From: Arachidicoccus soli
Lineage (GTDB): Bacteria; Bacteroidota; Bacteroidia; Chitinophagales; Chitinophagaceae
Direction of reading: 5' to 3'
DNA: 64,000 nt
Assembly (NCBI RefSeq): GCF_003600625.1
Contig: NZ_CP032489.1
Coordinates: forward strand, 62,001-126,000
A model generated the notes under the pieces. It saw only the letters and a list, made by a program, of their open reading frames with translations, was not told the origin of the DNA and did no database searches. The position numbers and the translations under genes were made by a program. Shown in pieces: positions 1 to 8,877 of the stretch. Each line of letters opens with the position of its first letter. Position 1 is the first letter of the stretch.

Positions 1-34
1 TTTTGAACTCTTCTGTGAACAATCTTGTCTTCAT
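1..34 (-). CDS. Possible transposase OrfA, N-terminal fragment running off the window
   Basis: An ATG at 34 (minus strand) opens a frame reading MKTRLFTEEFK to the window edge. The basic start followed by a FTxEFK-like segment is what IS3-family OrfA (helix-turn-helix transposase) proteins usually begin with. Only 11 codons are visible, so the call rests mainly on the IS-like end just upstream. A second open frame from an ATG at 77 also reaches the edge but is lysine/asparagine-rich and looks less like a protein start. Confidence 0.3.
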   Translation of the reverse strand, partial: MKTRLFTEEFK

Positions 35-94
35 TTGAAACAAATTTATTTTTTTTATTCTTAAATCTGTCTCCCATTTATTGGGGTAAGTCCA
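1..94 (-). mobile_element. Probable left end of an IS3-family insertion sequence (partial)
   Basis: Read on the minus strand from 94, the sequence starts TGGACTTACCCCAATAAATG and continues GGAGACAG. This resembles the terminal inverted repeats of IS3/IS150-group elements (TGnACTnACCCC followed by an A-rich stretch and a GGAGACA-like block). A short reading frame opens at 34 and runs off the window. The inferred tip at 94 touches the TAG stop codon (95-97) of the neighbouring nuclease gene. The family match is from memory of IS3 ends. The other end and the target duplication lie outside the window, so the exact boundary may be off by a few bases. Confidence 0.5.
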
Positions 95-1474
95 CTAAAG
101 AACTGCACTATCTAAGCGAATCACTTTCTTCGGATATTTACAAATAAAGGAAATAATCAATTGCATGATATAATGATTGCCATGGTATTGTGTCAGGGAG
201 TCTTTTACTTCGTATAGAGAACTGATATCAGCATCATTTGCGATATAGCCCATCCCGTAAAAATTACCCTGCTCCACCCAGATACAACTTTTTTCGAAAT
301 TATTTCTACCGGTGTCAATGATATAAAAGCCTGGCATTTCTTCTTGGAGAAAAGATAAAGCCTGCTCTACTTTTTTATTGTACTGTTCTGGAGGGTGACG
401 GGCAGTACAGAGTAAATCATTCTTCTTATCTACCAGGCTGCAGATTTCGCAGCTTCCCAGACGACATAGATCAGCACAGAGCCCAAAACGTCTGGTCAAT
501 TCATATAATTTATTAATGCCTCCCTCCCTTGTGGTAAATACCTGTACCGGCAATAAGCTTTTATTATACTTGCCAATAAATAAACGCTGGTAACCTTGTA
601 AGTCCTCATATGTAAACAACCCGAACTTAGGCTCATACTTTTTAAGGGCGCGATTGTATATAGGCCATATACGTTTTATTTCCAATGCTTCTAATATAAA
701 TGCCATCAGTTCCGTTCCGCAGATTTCAAAAGTGATGGCGTGAATATCTCGTAGAAAGCTTTGACGTTGTGGGTTGGGATTATGCCCCGTAAAGTGTTGT
801 GCCACTCGCTTGCGCAAATTTTTAGCTTTGCCCACATAAATAACCTTCCCTTTGTTATTCCTAAAATAATATACCCCGGGTTTATTTGGTAGGGCCTCAA
901 AGTCTTCTTTAGGTAGGTTTGGTGGGAGCTGTTGCTCCTTGCTGCCTTTCTTAAGCATCGAAGTAATCAAATCTTCATTGTCCCATTCCAATAGTTTGGC
1001 AAACAAAGTTACGGTGGCATCTACATCGCCGCCTGCACGATGCCTGTTATTAAGAGCAATTCCAAGCGCATCGCAGAGATTACCCAAGCTATATGAGTGT
1101 AATCCCGGTTTTATTTTCCTCGCCATTCTTACGGTGCATAATTTTTGCGCCGTATAGATGTAACCTGCATTCTCCAAATGATATTTCAGGAAGGAATAGT
1201 CAAAGTTGACATTATGGGCCACAAATACACGCCCCTGAAGCATGGTAAATACATCCTTAGCTATATCTTCAAATGCCGGGCTATTACAGACCATTTCATA
1301 ATCAATACCCGTTAATGCTGTGATGTATAATGGGATGTTGTGACTAGGCTTTACCAATGTTTCATAGCTGTGGGTAACCGTCTTGCCATCAAATATACGG
1401 ATGGCAATTTCGGTAATATTACTGCCTGCTGCATAACCGCCTGTGGTTTCTATATCTACAATGGCGTATTCCAT
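95..1474 (-). CDS. DEDDh exonuclease (DNA polymerase III epsilon-like) fused to a GIY-YIG nuclease domain
   Basis: The 459-residue protein joins two nuclease modules. Residues 1-165 form a DnaQ-like 3'-5' exonuclease with the DEDDh set visible: D7 and E9 (VDIETTGG), D92 (NFDYSF), H145 and D150 (HRAGGDVDA). Residues about 195-280 form a UvrC-type GIY-YIG domain with GVYYF (200-204), IYVGKAKNLRKR (212-223) and a likely catalytic E262. A cysteine-rich stretch (GLCADLCRLGSCEIC) follows. Both active sites look intact. It is the last gene of a leftward set after dinB and the DnaE-like polymerase (35-bp gap), suggesting proofreading or flap/lesion processing for those polymerases. An IS-like end abuts its stop codon. 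Fusions of this type are common in Bacteroidota; the partnership is inferred. Confidence 0.88.
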   Translation of the reverse strand: MEYAIVDIETTGGYAAGSNITEIAIRIFDGKTVTHSYETLVKPSHNIPLYITALTGIDYEMVCNSPAFEDIAKDVFTMLQGRVFVAHNVNFDYSFLKYHLENAGYIYTAQKLCTVRMARKIKPGLHSYSLGNLCDALGIALNNRHRAGGDVDATVTLFAKLLEWDNEDLITSMLKKGSKEQQLPPNLPKEDFEALPNKPGVYYFRNNKGKVIYVGKAKNLRKRVAQHFTGHNPNPQRQSFLRDIHAITFEICGTELMAFILEALEIKRIWPIYNRALKKYEPKFGLFTYEDLQGYQRLFIGKYNKSLLPVQVFTTREGGINKLYELTRRFGLCADLCRLGSCEICSLVDKKNDLLCTARHPPEQYNKKVEQALSFLQEEMPGFYIIDTGRNNFEKSCIWVEQGNFYGMGYIANDADISSLYEVKDSLTQYHGNHYIMQLIISFICKYPKKVIRLDSAVL

Positions 1475-1509
1475 TTTTCTGTGATTTAAGATTTAGATGT
1501 TGTAATTTT

Positions 1510-4446
1510 TTACACACTTCTCGGATCTGGCTGCAGGGGCATTTTCGCACACTTTTCAACTTCAATCATTGGGCAACCGAAGTCCAAAGCCACTCTTCCT
1601 TGTATTAAATAAATGCCGTTACCCAATAAAGGATATTGTCTCAGTTGCTGTGGAAAATGTACCGTATCTATAAAATCGCCTTTGCTGTCCAGAAAGGTTC
1701 CAAATTTCATACGTTGACCATTTCTCGCTTTGACATCTTTCTCGCAAACAAAATCGCCCACTATGCGTACTGTTTCTCCTTCGCGACGTGTTAAATCAAG
1801 GGCAAATGCCGTTCCCCTATAATCACTTCTCGTTAAATCAAACATTGTTGCTGATATCGGAAAACCTATCAATTCTAGCTCGTCATAAATATCTTCAAGC
1901 AGAGAAGTTTCCAGTTGGGGTAACACTGGTTTTTTTATACTGTTTTCGAAAAGATTGTTTTCCTGCCGTTGCATTTTACTATGACTTAATAATAGATGTA
2001 CCTCCCAGAGTAATTCTTTTTTACCCGTTCCGGTAAACCGTAATGCACCGCAACGAATCAAGACAATCATCTGTTCCAACCCTGTACCGGTGCGCAACAC
2101 AAAATTTTCGAGGCTGGTATAATCACCATTACGTTTTCTTTCTTCTGGAATCAATCTTGCCAGGTTGTTTTCTAAATTCAGTAAACCATCAAAACCCAGA
2201 TACAAATCCTTGCCTTCAATCCTTGTATTGTAATTGCTTTTGTTGATGCATGGTAAGCAAATATTCGCACCTGCTTTTTTTGCCTCGTTCACATAAACTT
2301 TTCTTTGATAAAAGCCACCATAGTTATTGAGTACTGCAACCATAAATTCCAGTGGATAATAGGTTTTCAGGTAAAGACTTTGATAGCTCTCCACGGCAAA
2401 ACTTGCACTATGCGCTTTATTAAAACTATAACCTGCAAAAGATTCCATCTGCCGCCAGATTTCTTTACTCGTTGCTTCGGGATATTCTTTTGCTATACAA
2501 TTACTAAAGAATTTTTTTCTGATGACTTCCATCATTTCCGGTGTGCGGCTTTTACCCGACATCAGCCTGCGTAAGACATCGGCCTCCGCCATATCCAGGC
2601 CGCCGTAATAATGCCCGATTTTCATGACATCCTCCTGATAGACCATCACTCCATATGTATCTTCTAGCTGCTCTTTGAAAACAGGATGTGGATAAAAGGC
2701 TTTTGAGGGGTCGTGATGCCTTTCAATATAAGCTTTCATCATGCCTGAGGAGGCCACGCCCGGACGAATTATCGAACTGGCTGCAACAAGTGTTAGATAA
2801 TTATCGCATTGCAACTTAGTCAAAAGCTGGCGCATCGCAGGACTTTCAATATAAAAACAGCCAATACTGTTGGCAGACTTTAATTGTTGTGCAATTTTTT
2901 CATCCTTAAAGAAACGCTGTGGGTTGTCTGTAATAACGGTTTCGCCCTTATTTTGTTGGATGATTTCCCTACAGTCACGGATATGCCCGATACCTCTTTG
3001 GGACAAAATGTCAAATTTTTCAAAGCCAATATCTTCAGCTACATACATATCGAACTGTGCTGTAGGCAATCCTTTTGGAGGATAATCCAGTGCGCAATAA
3101 TTAGTTATCGGCAGTTCAGATATTAAGATGCCTGAGGCGTGAATGGTTCTTTGGTTGGGGAAGTCCGCCATCTGACTATAAACGGACAAAATCATATTGG
3201 TAACCTCGTTTTTGTTGAGCATATGATCAGGTTCATGAATCATCCGGTCAATCTCTGCCTTTGGCAAACCATATACTTTACCCAATTCTCTGATGATGGA
3301 ACGGGAGCGAAAAGTGCTCATCGCACCCATCAGTGCCACATGCCCACTTTGGTAGCGATGAAAGATATAATCATATATATCATCCCTTTCGTTCCATGAA
3401 AAATCAATATCAAAATCAGGGGGTGTTTTCCTCTTGGGGTTTAAGAATCGTTCAAAATATAAATTTAAGGCGATAGGGTCAACGTCTGTAATGCCGAGAC
3501 AATACGCCACAATGCTGTTGGCGCCACTGCCGCGCCCTACATAGTGGTATTTTTTATTTCTTGCATAACGGCAGATGTCATCAGTAATCAAGAAGTAAGC
3601 GCAGAAATTTAAGTGGTCAATAATCTCTAGTTCTTTTAAGACGCGGGCGCGGGCAATCTTGTCAACTGAGTCGTATCGATGGAAAAAGCCGTCCATCGTA
3701 TACTTATACAACAGATTTTTATCATCATAACGGTTACCGGTAAAGGTCTTTTTATTTTTAACGGCTTTAAAATCTAAATCAAAACTGCATTGCTGCAATA
3801 GATAGTTGGTGTTATTAATGAGTTTAGGGAAATTCTTATAGTGTTCTAATAAGTCCACTTTTGATATCATTATTTCATCGGTTTCTGCTATTTGTTGCGG
3901 TTGTAATTGGGAGATTAATAAGTTGTTGTCAATCGCTCTTAACTGTTTATGTAGCCTATAATCTTCCTGACGGAAAGATACGGTTTGCAGAACCACATAC
4001 TTTTCATGAAAAGAGGTAGGTTCTGTAATTATTCTATTAAGCTGTCTGACTTTAATGCCGATATATTCATTCTCTTTTAATGCTTTCGGGAGTATGCTGC
4101 CATAAGGATAAACAATAAAAGCGTTATCCAGTGCAGGGGCTACGTCTGGCAACGGAACCACGGTTTTATTGGCCTGAGTCATTAAATCATTCAGTTCTTT
4201 AAAGCCATGCGGGTTTTTTGCTATCCCAATGTATAATAATTTATTGCCATTGCGAAACTCCATTCCTGCTACCCCGTGCAAGCCTTTTTCTTTAGCAAGT
4301 TTAATAAAACCCAGTACTGCGGAACTGTTATTGATGTCCGTAAGCACAGCACTGCCATAGCCCAAGTGCAGCATCTCTTCCAAGAGTTGTTCAGGACTCA
4401 TAGTCCCATAACGCAGACTGTAATAACTATGGACATTAAGGAGCAT
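1510..4446 (-). CDS. dnaE2: DnaE-type DNA polymerase III alpha subunit, error-prone (DnaE2-like)
   Basis: C-family DNA polymerase of 978 residues, shorter than replicative DnaE (about 1,160). The palm motif PDFDIDF (343-349) supplies two catalytic aspartates and D479 (FEKFDIL) the third; GRGSGANSIVAYCLGITDVDP-type sequence precedes it. The N-terminal PHP domain is degenerate: the expected HxH is NVH (residues 4-6) and TDH is TDI (36-38), so metal-dependent proofreading is unlikely. A possible clamp-binding motif QENNLF lies at 828-833 and an OB-fold at about 894-968. It starts 4 bp after dinB, implying one mRNA. Together with DinB this resembles SOS mutagenesis cassettes, although no imuA/imuB is present. 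The replicative DnaE is expected elsewhere in the genome. Confidence 0.9.
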   Translation of the reverse strand: MLLNVHSYYSLRYGTMSPEQLLEEMLHLGYGSAVLTDINNSSAVLGFIKLAKEKGLHGVAGMEFRNGNKLLYIGIAKNPHGFKELNDLMTQANKTVVPLPDVAPALDNAFIVYPYGSILPKALKENEYIGIKVRQLNRIITEPTSFHEKYVVLQTVSFRQEDYRLHKQLRAIDNNLLISQLQPQQIAETDEIMISKVDLLEHYKNFPKLINNTNYLLQQCSFDLDFKAVKNKKTFTGNRYDDKNLLYKYTMDGFFHRYDSVDKIARARVLKELEIIDHLNFCAYFLITDDICRYARNKKYHYVGRGSGANSIVAYCLGITDVDPIALNLYFERFLNPKRKTPPDFDIDFSWNERDDIYDYIFHRYQSGHVALMGAMSTFRSRSIIRELGKVYGLPKAEIDRMIHEPDHMLNKNEVTNMILSVYSQMADFPNQRTIHASGILISELPITNYCALDYPPKGLPTAQFDMYVAEDIGFEKFDILSQRGIGHIRDCREIIQQNKGETVITDNPQRFFKDEKIAQQLKSANSIGCFYIESPAMRQLLTKLQCDNYLTLVAASSIIRPGVASSGMMKAYIERHHDPSKAFYPHPVFKEQLEDTYGVMVYQEDVMKIGHYYGGLDMAEADVLRRLMSGKSRTPEMMEVIRKKFFSNCIAKEYPEATSKEIWRQMESFAGYSFNKAHSASFAVESYQSLYLKTYYPLEFMVAVLNNYGGFYQRKVYVNEAKKAGANICLPCINKSNYNTRIEGKDLYLGFDGLLNLENNLARLIPEERKRNGDYTSLENFVLRTGTGLEQMIVLIRCGALRFTGTGKKELLWEVHLLLSHSKMQRQENNLFENSIKKPVLPQLETSLLEDIYDELELIGFPISATMFDLTRSDYRGTAFALDLTRREGETVRIVGDFVCEKDVKARNGQRMKFGTFLDSKGDFIDTVHFPQQLRQYPLLGNGIYLIQGRVALDFGCPMIEVEKCAKMPLQPDPRSV

Positions 4447-4450
4447 ATAG

Positions 4451-5614
4451 TCAAAATTTTATTTTCTTGGGGTAAAAACAACCAGCCCGCATTACTTTAT
4501 CCTGCCCGAAACGTATGCGTATCCTGTCCATCGTCTGCATCAGGTTTAAATCTTCCTGCACATCATTGAATAAGTCTATCTGATAAGCCCCCGCTACTAA
4601 ATCACTGAATTTAATACCGATTAAACGAATGAGCATCCTTTTGGTATAGAGTTTTTCGAATAAATCCAAGGCCTTCTCAGCTAGTGTTTTCTCGGAACAG
4701 GTGTAATTGATTTTCATCTGTTTGGTAAAGGTTTCAAAATTGGAATAGCGGATCTTTAAAGTGATACAGCCTGTTACTTTATTTTCCTTTCGTAAATCAA
4801 AGGATAGCTCATCCACCATTTGTGCAAGGACACGTTTGAGTAATTCCATATCAATGGTATCAGTTTCAAACGTCTGTTCCTTGCTCATGCTCTTTTGCTC
4901 GGAATAAGCCAGCACGGGCGTATTGTCAATGCCGTTGGCTTTTTTCCAGATAGCAATACCATTTTGCCCCAAAACACGCTGCATTGTGGCAGCTTCCATT
5001 TCCTGCAGAGTTTGTATTTTAGAGATGCCCATATTACGTAGCTGCATATAGGTTTTGGCACCAACCATCGGTATTTTACGGATGGATAAAGGCGCTAAAA
5101 ACAGTTTTTCTGTTCCGGTATGAATCCTTCTCTCATTGCAGGGCTTGGCTTCGCCTGTGGCAATTTTGCTTACTGTTTTATTAGCAGATAGGCCAAAGGA
5201 GATAGGGAGATGTGTTTCATGTATGATTTTTTGTCGCAATTCCTGCGCCCATTTCCAACAACCAAAAAATTTGTCCATACCGGAAATGTCCAGGTAATGT
5301 TCGTCGATGGAGGCTTTTTCTACGGTGGGCGTCCTTTCTTCGATAATCTCTGTCACCATTCGGGAAAACCTACTGTACTGGTCGTGGTCACCCCGGACAA
5401 TAATTGCTTGTGGACAAATTTGCCTGGCTAGCCGCATGGGCATAGCGGAATGCACGCCGAAACTCCTGGCTTCATAGGAGCAGGAAGCCACAACGGCACG
5501 ATCGGAAAACCCTCCCACCAATACGGGTTTACCAATTAGATCTCTGTTTAACAGGCGTTCTACAGATACAAAAAAAGTATCTAAATCGCAATGTACTATT
5601 TGTCGCAGTTCCAT
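4451..5614 (-). CDS. dinB: DNA polymerase IV (Y-family translesion polymerase)
   Basis: Y-family polymerase of 387 residues. Catalytic residues are present: D10 in HCDLDTFF and D104/E105 in SIDEHYLD. Palm, finger, thumb and little-finger regions follow in the usual order. QIDLF at about 345-349 matches the bacterial beta-clamp binding motif. I chose the ATG at 5614 (MELRQIVHCD) because it places the first catalytic aspartate at the usual distance from the N terminus; the longer frame from 5638 begins with TTG. It is the first gene of the dinB-dnaE-exonuclease set and lies 40 bp downstream of a perfect inverted repeat that is a likely operator. Unlike ImuB, it keeps its active site, so it should be a working polymerase. 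Confidence 0.93.
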   Translation of the reverse strand: MELRQIVHCDLDTFFVSVERLLNRDLIGKPVLVGGFSDRAVVASCSYEARSFGVHSAMPMRLARQICPQAIIVRGDHDQYSRFSRMVTEIIEERTPTVEKASIDEHYLDISGMDKFFGCWKWAQELRQKIIHETHLPISFGLSANKTVSKIATGEAKPCNERRIHTGTEKLFLAPLSIRKIPMVGAKTYMQLRNMGISKIQTLQEMEAATMQRVLGQNGIAIWKKANGIDNTPVLAYSEQKSMSKEQTFETDTIDMELLKRVLAQMVDELSFDLRKENKVTGCITLKIRYSNFETFTKQMKINYTCSEKTLAEKALDLFEKLYTKRMLIRLIGIKFSDLVAGAYQIDLFNDVQEDLNLMQTMDRIRIRFGQDKVMRAGCFYPKKIKF

Positions 5615-5653
5615 AGGAAAGGGAGAATTACAGTACAATGATAATATTTTATG

Positions 5654-5688
5654 CTAAATATATTAGTTTTTAATACTAATATATTTAG
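5654..5688 (-). promoter_or_regulatory. Perfect 14-bp inverted repeat, candidate SOS-like operator of the dinB cassette
   Basis: CTAAATATATTAGT (5654-5667) and its exact reverse complement ACTAATATATTTAG (5675-5688) are separated by 7 bp. The repeat lies 40-74 bp upstream of the dinB ATG. A -7-like element TATCATTG on the minus strand (5643-5636) sits just downstream, so the repeat would cover the -33 region, a usual repressor position. The site has no T-run, so it is not a terminator for dinB's direction. No LexA-like regulator is encoded in the window, and the binding protein is unknown. Confidence 0.55.
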
Positions 5689-5798
5689 ATTTAAAGTTTA
5701 CCTAATTGGAAAGCAATAATTTATCCTTATTGGTAGGGCAGCTTGCATCAATTTGCTGTCGGAATATTCATTGTTTCTCTCCTTTGATGACTCGACTA

Positions 5799-8537
5799 CT
5801 AATTATAAGTTGCAGGAAGACTGTCGATTTTTCTCCCAATGCTAATTTTAGGTTTTTCTTCCGTGCCGGTAATTTTTAAAGGAATACCTATAATTCCCAA
5901 AGGAGGCAGGCCTAAGCGCATTTTGATGGCTAGTTTTCCATCAAAAGTAGTTTGACCTTCAATTCTTGGTCTAAACCCGGCAACTTTGAATTTGAATTGC
6001 TGAATATTAATGACACTGTTTTTTATAGAGGTATTGATTTTAATTTCCGATAAATTCGGATTATCCAAAGCTTTGGTTTTTATTTTATCGCTAACAGCAC
6101 CAAAAAGTTTAAAGCCCTTCATCTGTACTTTGTTTACTGTAAGTGTTCCACTCCCTGTTAATGAGGGATAAACCGGCTGCATCTTCGTATTTAGATTTCC
6201 TGCAATTTTATAATTCAATGAAATAATACCTTCCGCATCTTTTGCAGCAGTAGCCATATCTCTAAACATTTTTATTTGTTGATACGCTTTCTTTACATCA
6301 AAATTCTGTGCGTCGATACTATAATCAAAGCCGGCTTCCTGAGAGGAGCGATTTTTATACAATAAATCCATCAAAACATGGCAACCAATCAAATTAAATC
6401 CTGACTGAATTAAGTGTAATTGCCCCTTATTTATCGTTAGGTTCCCATGTAAGGTGTCAAGCTGTAATCCTTGAAAATTTAATTTATTTACCTGGGCTTT
6501 TAATTGCAAATTATAATTAGGTGGAATCACCACAACGCCGTTAGTGGGAGCCTTTTTCGCATTCGACGAATCTGAATTTTTTGATGCATTCGACTTGCTC
6601 ATAAATTCATCTATGTCTGCATATTTTGAATTAAAATTGAAGCTCCCTTTTAAAATGGCCTTTTTAGTTAGGGTAAATGCAATTACATTTTGCAAATAAC
6701 CATTCATTGCAAAATCAGATTTACCGTAAACCGCTTTAAAGTTTTTAAACTGCATCTTTTCTTGATGAAAAGTAAATAAACCTTCTTTTATTATAAAGGG
6801 TAATGGAAAATAATCGGATGTTGTCTTAATATTTCGAAGAAGCAATCGCCCCCTGTTATTCAGCCTGTTATAATTGCCGTTTTCCGCATCTTTCTGCGTT
6901 CCTTTTAAGGAAATATCCGCATCTACATACCCATCTAAATCTAACCCTTTTTGAGAAAATACTTTGTAAATTCTTCCTACGTCTAACACACCCTTTGCAT
7001 CAATATCATAAGCAATATTATCAAAGTTTTCAAGGTTGGCTTTTACATATATTGGCTTTCCTTCAAATGTAAAGCTAGCCGGATCCATTTTTATTTTCAA
7101 ATCCTTTAGTGTACCCTTCTCGTCTTGAATACCTACCATCAAATTAATAGCTGTAATGGGGTTAGGATAATAATTTGTTTTAATGTAGCCATTTTTAAGA
7201 GAAACAACTCCGTTAATAATGGGTAGTTTTTCATGCTGCCAATCGTATACACCCTTTGAATTGAGATGGGTATCTAAGCTTCCGCGTATATCATATTGGT
7301 TATACCCCAATGTGCGAAACATCTTTTCGAGATTAATTTTAGCAGTAACCTGGGCATTTACATAAGGTTTGGTAATTCCCCTTGCATGAAGCGTTGCTTT
7401 TACATAATCCGAACCCAGATTAAAGAATAAGGTATCTAAATTAACTTCCAGTTTTTCAGGATCTAAATTGGGCATTTTTGTTTGGAAATTCAGATAAATA
7501 TTAGAGGAAGAAATAGGAGCTTGATTATAGTTGAGCAATCCGTTACGAATGTTCATATTAAATGCCATGTCGGGTTTGATATTCTCTGAGGCAATATATT
7601 TTCCTTTTAAGGTGAAAAGTAAATTAATAACACCTTGCACTTTCGATTTGTTCAACCAGGTGACATAGGCAGGAGGCAATGCTGTAAATAAATCATTTAA
7701 TCGGCTGCTGTCAGATTTTAAGATGAAATCCATATTGTAACCATTGCTCAAAAAATCAAAACGGCCTTTGAAATCAACCGGCAACTTGTTTATTTTTAAA
7801 TCATTTTTTGCAAAAACCAAAGAAAGGGAATGCGTATTAATTTTTGTGATTAAGGAGGCATGCACTTTTTTGTTGTTTAAATATGTTTCTCCATCATAAG
7901 CCAGATTAAAAGAATCAATATTTGCCCGGGTTTGTAAATCAAAAACTGCTTGATCTAAATTGCCGCTTCCATTGTAATTAAAGCCTATAGCGTTTATTAG
8001 AATTTTGGTAGAACTATCATTATAAACAAGGTGACTATTAGTAATATTTATTTGTTGTAAATGTAATGAAGTATTGGAAGAGTCTTGGGAAGCAGTAGTG
8101 TTTTTAGATACGTATATATTGTAGTTAGCTTCTCCTTTGGGGCTTACCATTATATTCATAAATGCGTTGTCAAGATATATTTTATCGATATTTATATTGC
8201 CGCCAAAAATTAAAGTTTTTAAGTTGATACCAAATCCAATACTATTTGCAGCCACCAATGTATCCTGAACATAAGGCGGTGAGCCCTTTATACAAAAATC
8301 TTTCAGGGAGAGGGTCAGAGAAGGAAAGTGTTTAAAAAAAGACAGATTTGCTTCTTTAAAATTTAGCTCCGCGTTCAATTTTTTATTGGCAAAGTTTTTT
8401 ATTTCGCTTGTTATCTTTCCGGGGAAAAGCATCGGCAACAAAAACATTAGTATTAGAATACTTGCGATTGAAATACCTAAAATTTTCAATGTCCTAAAAA
8501 AGAGACGAATTATTTTTGATTGTCTTGTCTTTCCCAT
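5799..8537 (-). CDS. AsmA-family envelope protein, likely lipid transport or assembly
   Basis: A 912-residue protein with one N-terminal membrane segment (about residues 10-35, rich in I/L/F) followed by a long beta-rich region of the AsmA/YhdP/TamB kind. Repeated FxxKxxxxxLNxxFKxA-like and 'K..G' strands and a C-terminal block ending in PPLGIIGIPLKITGTEEKPK are characteristic of AsmA C-terminal domains in Bacteroidota. The protein should be anchored in the inner membrane with its bulk in the periplasm, where relatives are thought to bridge membranes and move phospholipids. It stands alone, 110 bp or more from its neighbours, with its own -7 element. The exact substrate cannot be read from the sequence. 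Confidence 0.8.
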   Translation of the reverse strand: MGKTRQSKIIRLFFRTLKILGISIASILILMFLLPMLFPGKITSEIKNFANKKLNAELNFKEANLSFFKHFPSLTLSLKDFCIKGSPPYVQDTLVAANSIGFGINLKTLIFGGNINIDKIYLDNAFMNIMVSPKGEANYNIYVSKNTTASQDSSNTSLHLQQINITNSHLVYNDSSTKILINAIGFNYNGSGNLDQAVFDLQTRANIDSFNLAYDGETYLNNKKVHASLITKINTHSLSLVFAKNDLKINKLPVDFKGRFDFLSNGYNMDFILKSDSSRLNDLFTALPPAYVTWLNKSKVQGVINLLFTLKGKYIASENIKPDMAFNMNIRNGLLNYNQAPISSSNIYLNFQTKMPNLDPEKLEVNLDTLFFNLGSDYVKATLHARGITKPYVNAQVTAKINLEKMFRTLGYNQYDIRGSLDTHLNSKGVYDWQHEKLPIINGVVSLKNGYIKTNYYPNPITAINLMVGIQDEKGTLKDLKIKMDPASFTFEGKPIYVKANLENFDNIAYDIDAKGVLDVGRIYKVFSQKGLDLDGYVDADISLKGTQKDAENGNYNRLNNRGRLLLRNIKTTSDYFPLPFIIKEGLFTFHQEKMQFKNFKAVYGKSDFAMNGYLQNVIAFTLTKKAILKGSFNFNSKYADIDEFMSKSNASKNSDSSNAKKAPTNGVVVIPPNYNLQLKAQVNKLNFQGLQLDTLHGNLTINKGQLHLIQSGFNLIGCHVLMDLLYKNRSSQEAGFDYSIDAQNFDVKKAYQQIKMFRDMATAAKDAEGIISLNYKIAGNLNTKMQPVYPSLTGSGTLTVNKVQMKGFKLFGAVSDKIKTKALDNPNLSEIKINTSIKNSVINIQQFKFKVAGFRPRIEGQTTFDGKLAIKMRLGLPPLGIIGIPLKITGTEEKPKISIGRKIDSLPATYN

Positions 8538-8877
8538 GTTGCAAAACTATATTGTAAAGCTATTATTCTATCATTAATTTCATCACAAATTAATTCTAAG
8601 GCTAGCGGCTCCTTTAAATTAAAATAATTTGCCGTATGCTGGCAACACGTCGATCAAATATTTGTACAGAGTCAAATTGGATTTCTTATTCAGAGGGGTA
8701 CAAAACATAATTTATCAAAACGATTCATTGCTTCATGCAAACTGTAGTTACTCTGAATATAACTCTCATCTTATGAAAGAACTCTTCTTTCTTATAGTGG
8801 ATTGTATCTGGGGTTTTCCGCTGATGGGTTGAATTTTTTGAGGCATAGTGTGCACAAGTTAAAACAGGCCGAATACA
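8538..8877. other. Gene-poor 340-bp interval
   Basis: Apart from the -7 element at 8542-8549 I see no gene, RNA or clear hairpin here. A 67-codon frame on the plus strand has no recognisable domain. A 19-codon frame at 8773-8832 (ending IWGFPLMG) faintly recalls the start of sodium:alanine symporters, but it is too short to call a remnant. The interval sits between the AsmA-like gene and a hydrolase that may have been acquired, so it may be a scar. Confidence 0.4.
8542..8549 (-). promoter_or_regulatory. -7 promoter element TAGTTTTG, 4 bp before the AsmA-like start codon
   Basis: The plus-strand CAAAACTA reads TAGTTTTG on the minus strand and fits the Bacteroidota -7 consensus TAnnTTTG. Exactly four bases separate it from the ATG at 8537, so the transcript would begin at or next to the start codon. 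Confidence 0.5.

Noticed and set aside
8773-8832. 19-codon frame ending IWGFPLMG that recalls the start of sodium:alanine symporters
   Set aside because: Too short for a reliable match, and no further homology follows in any frame.
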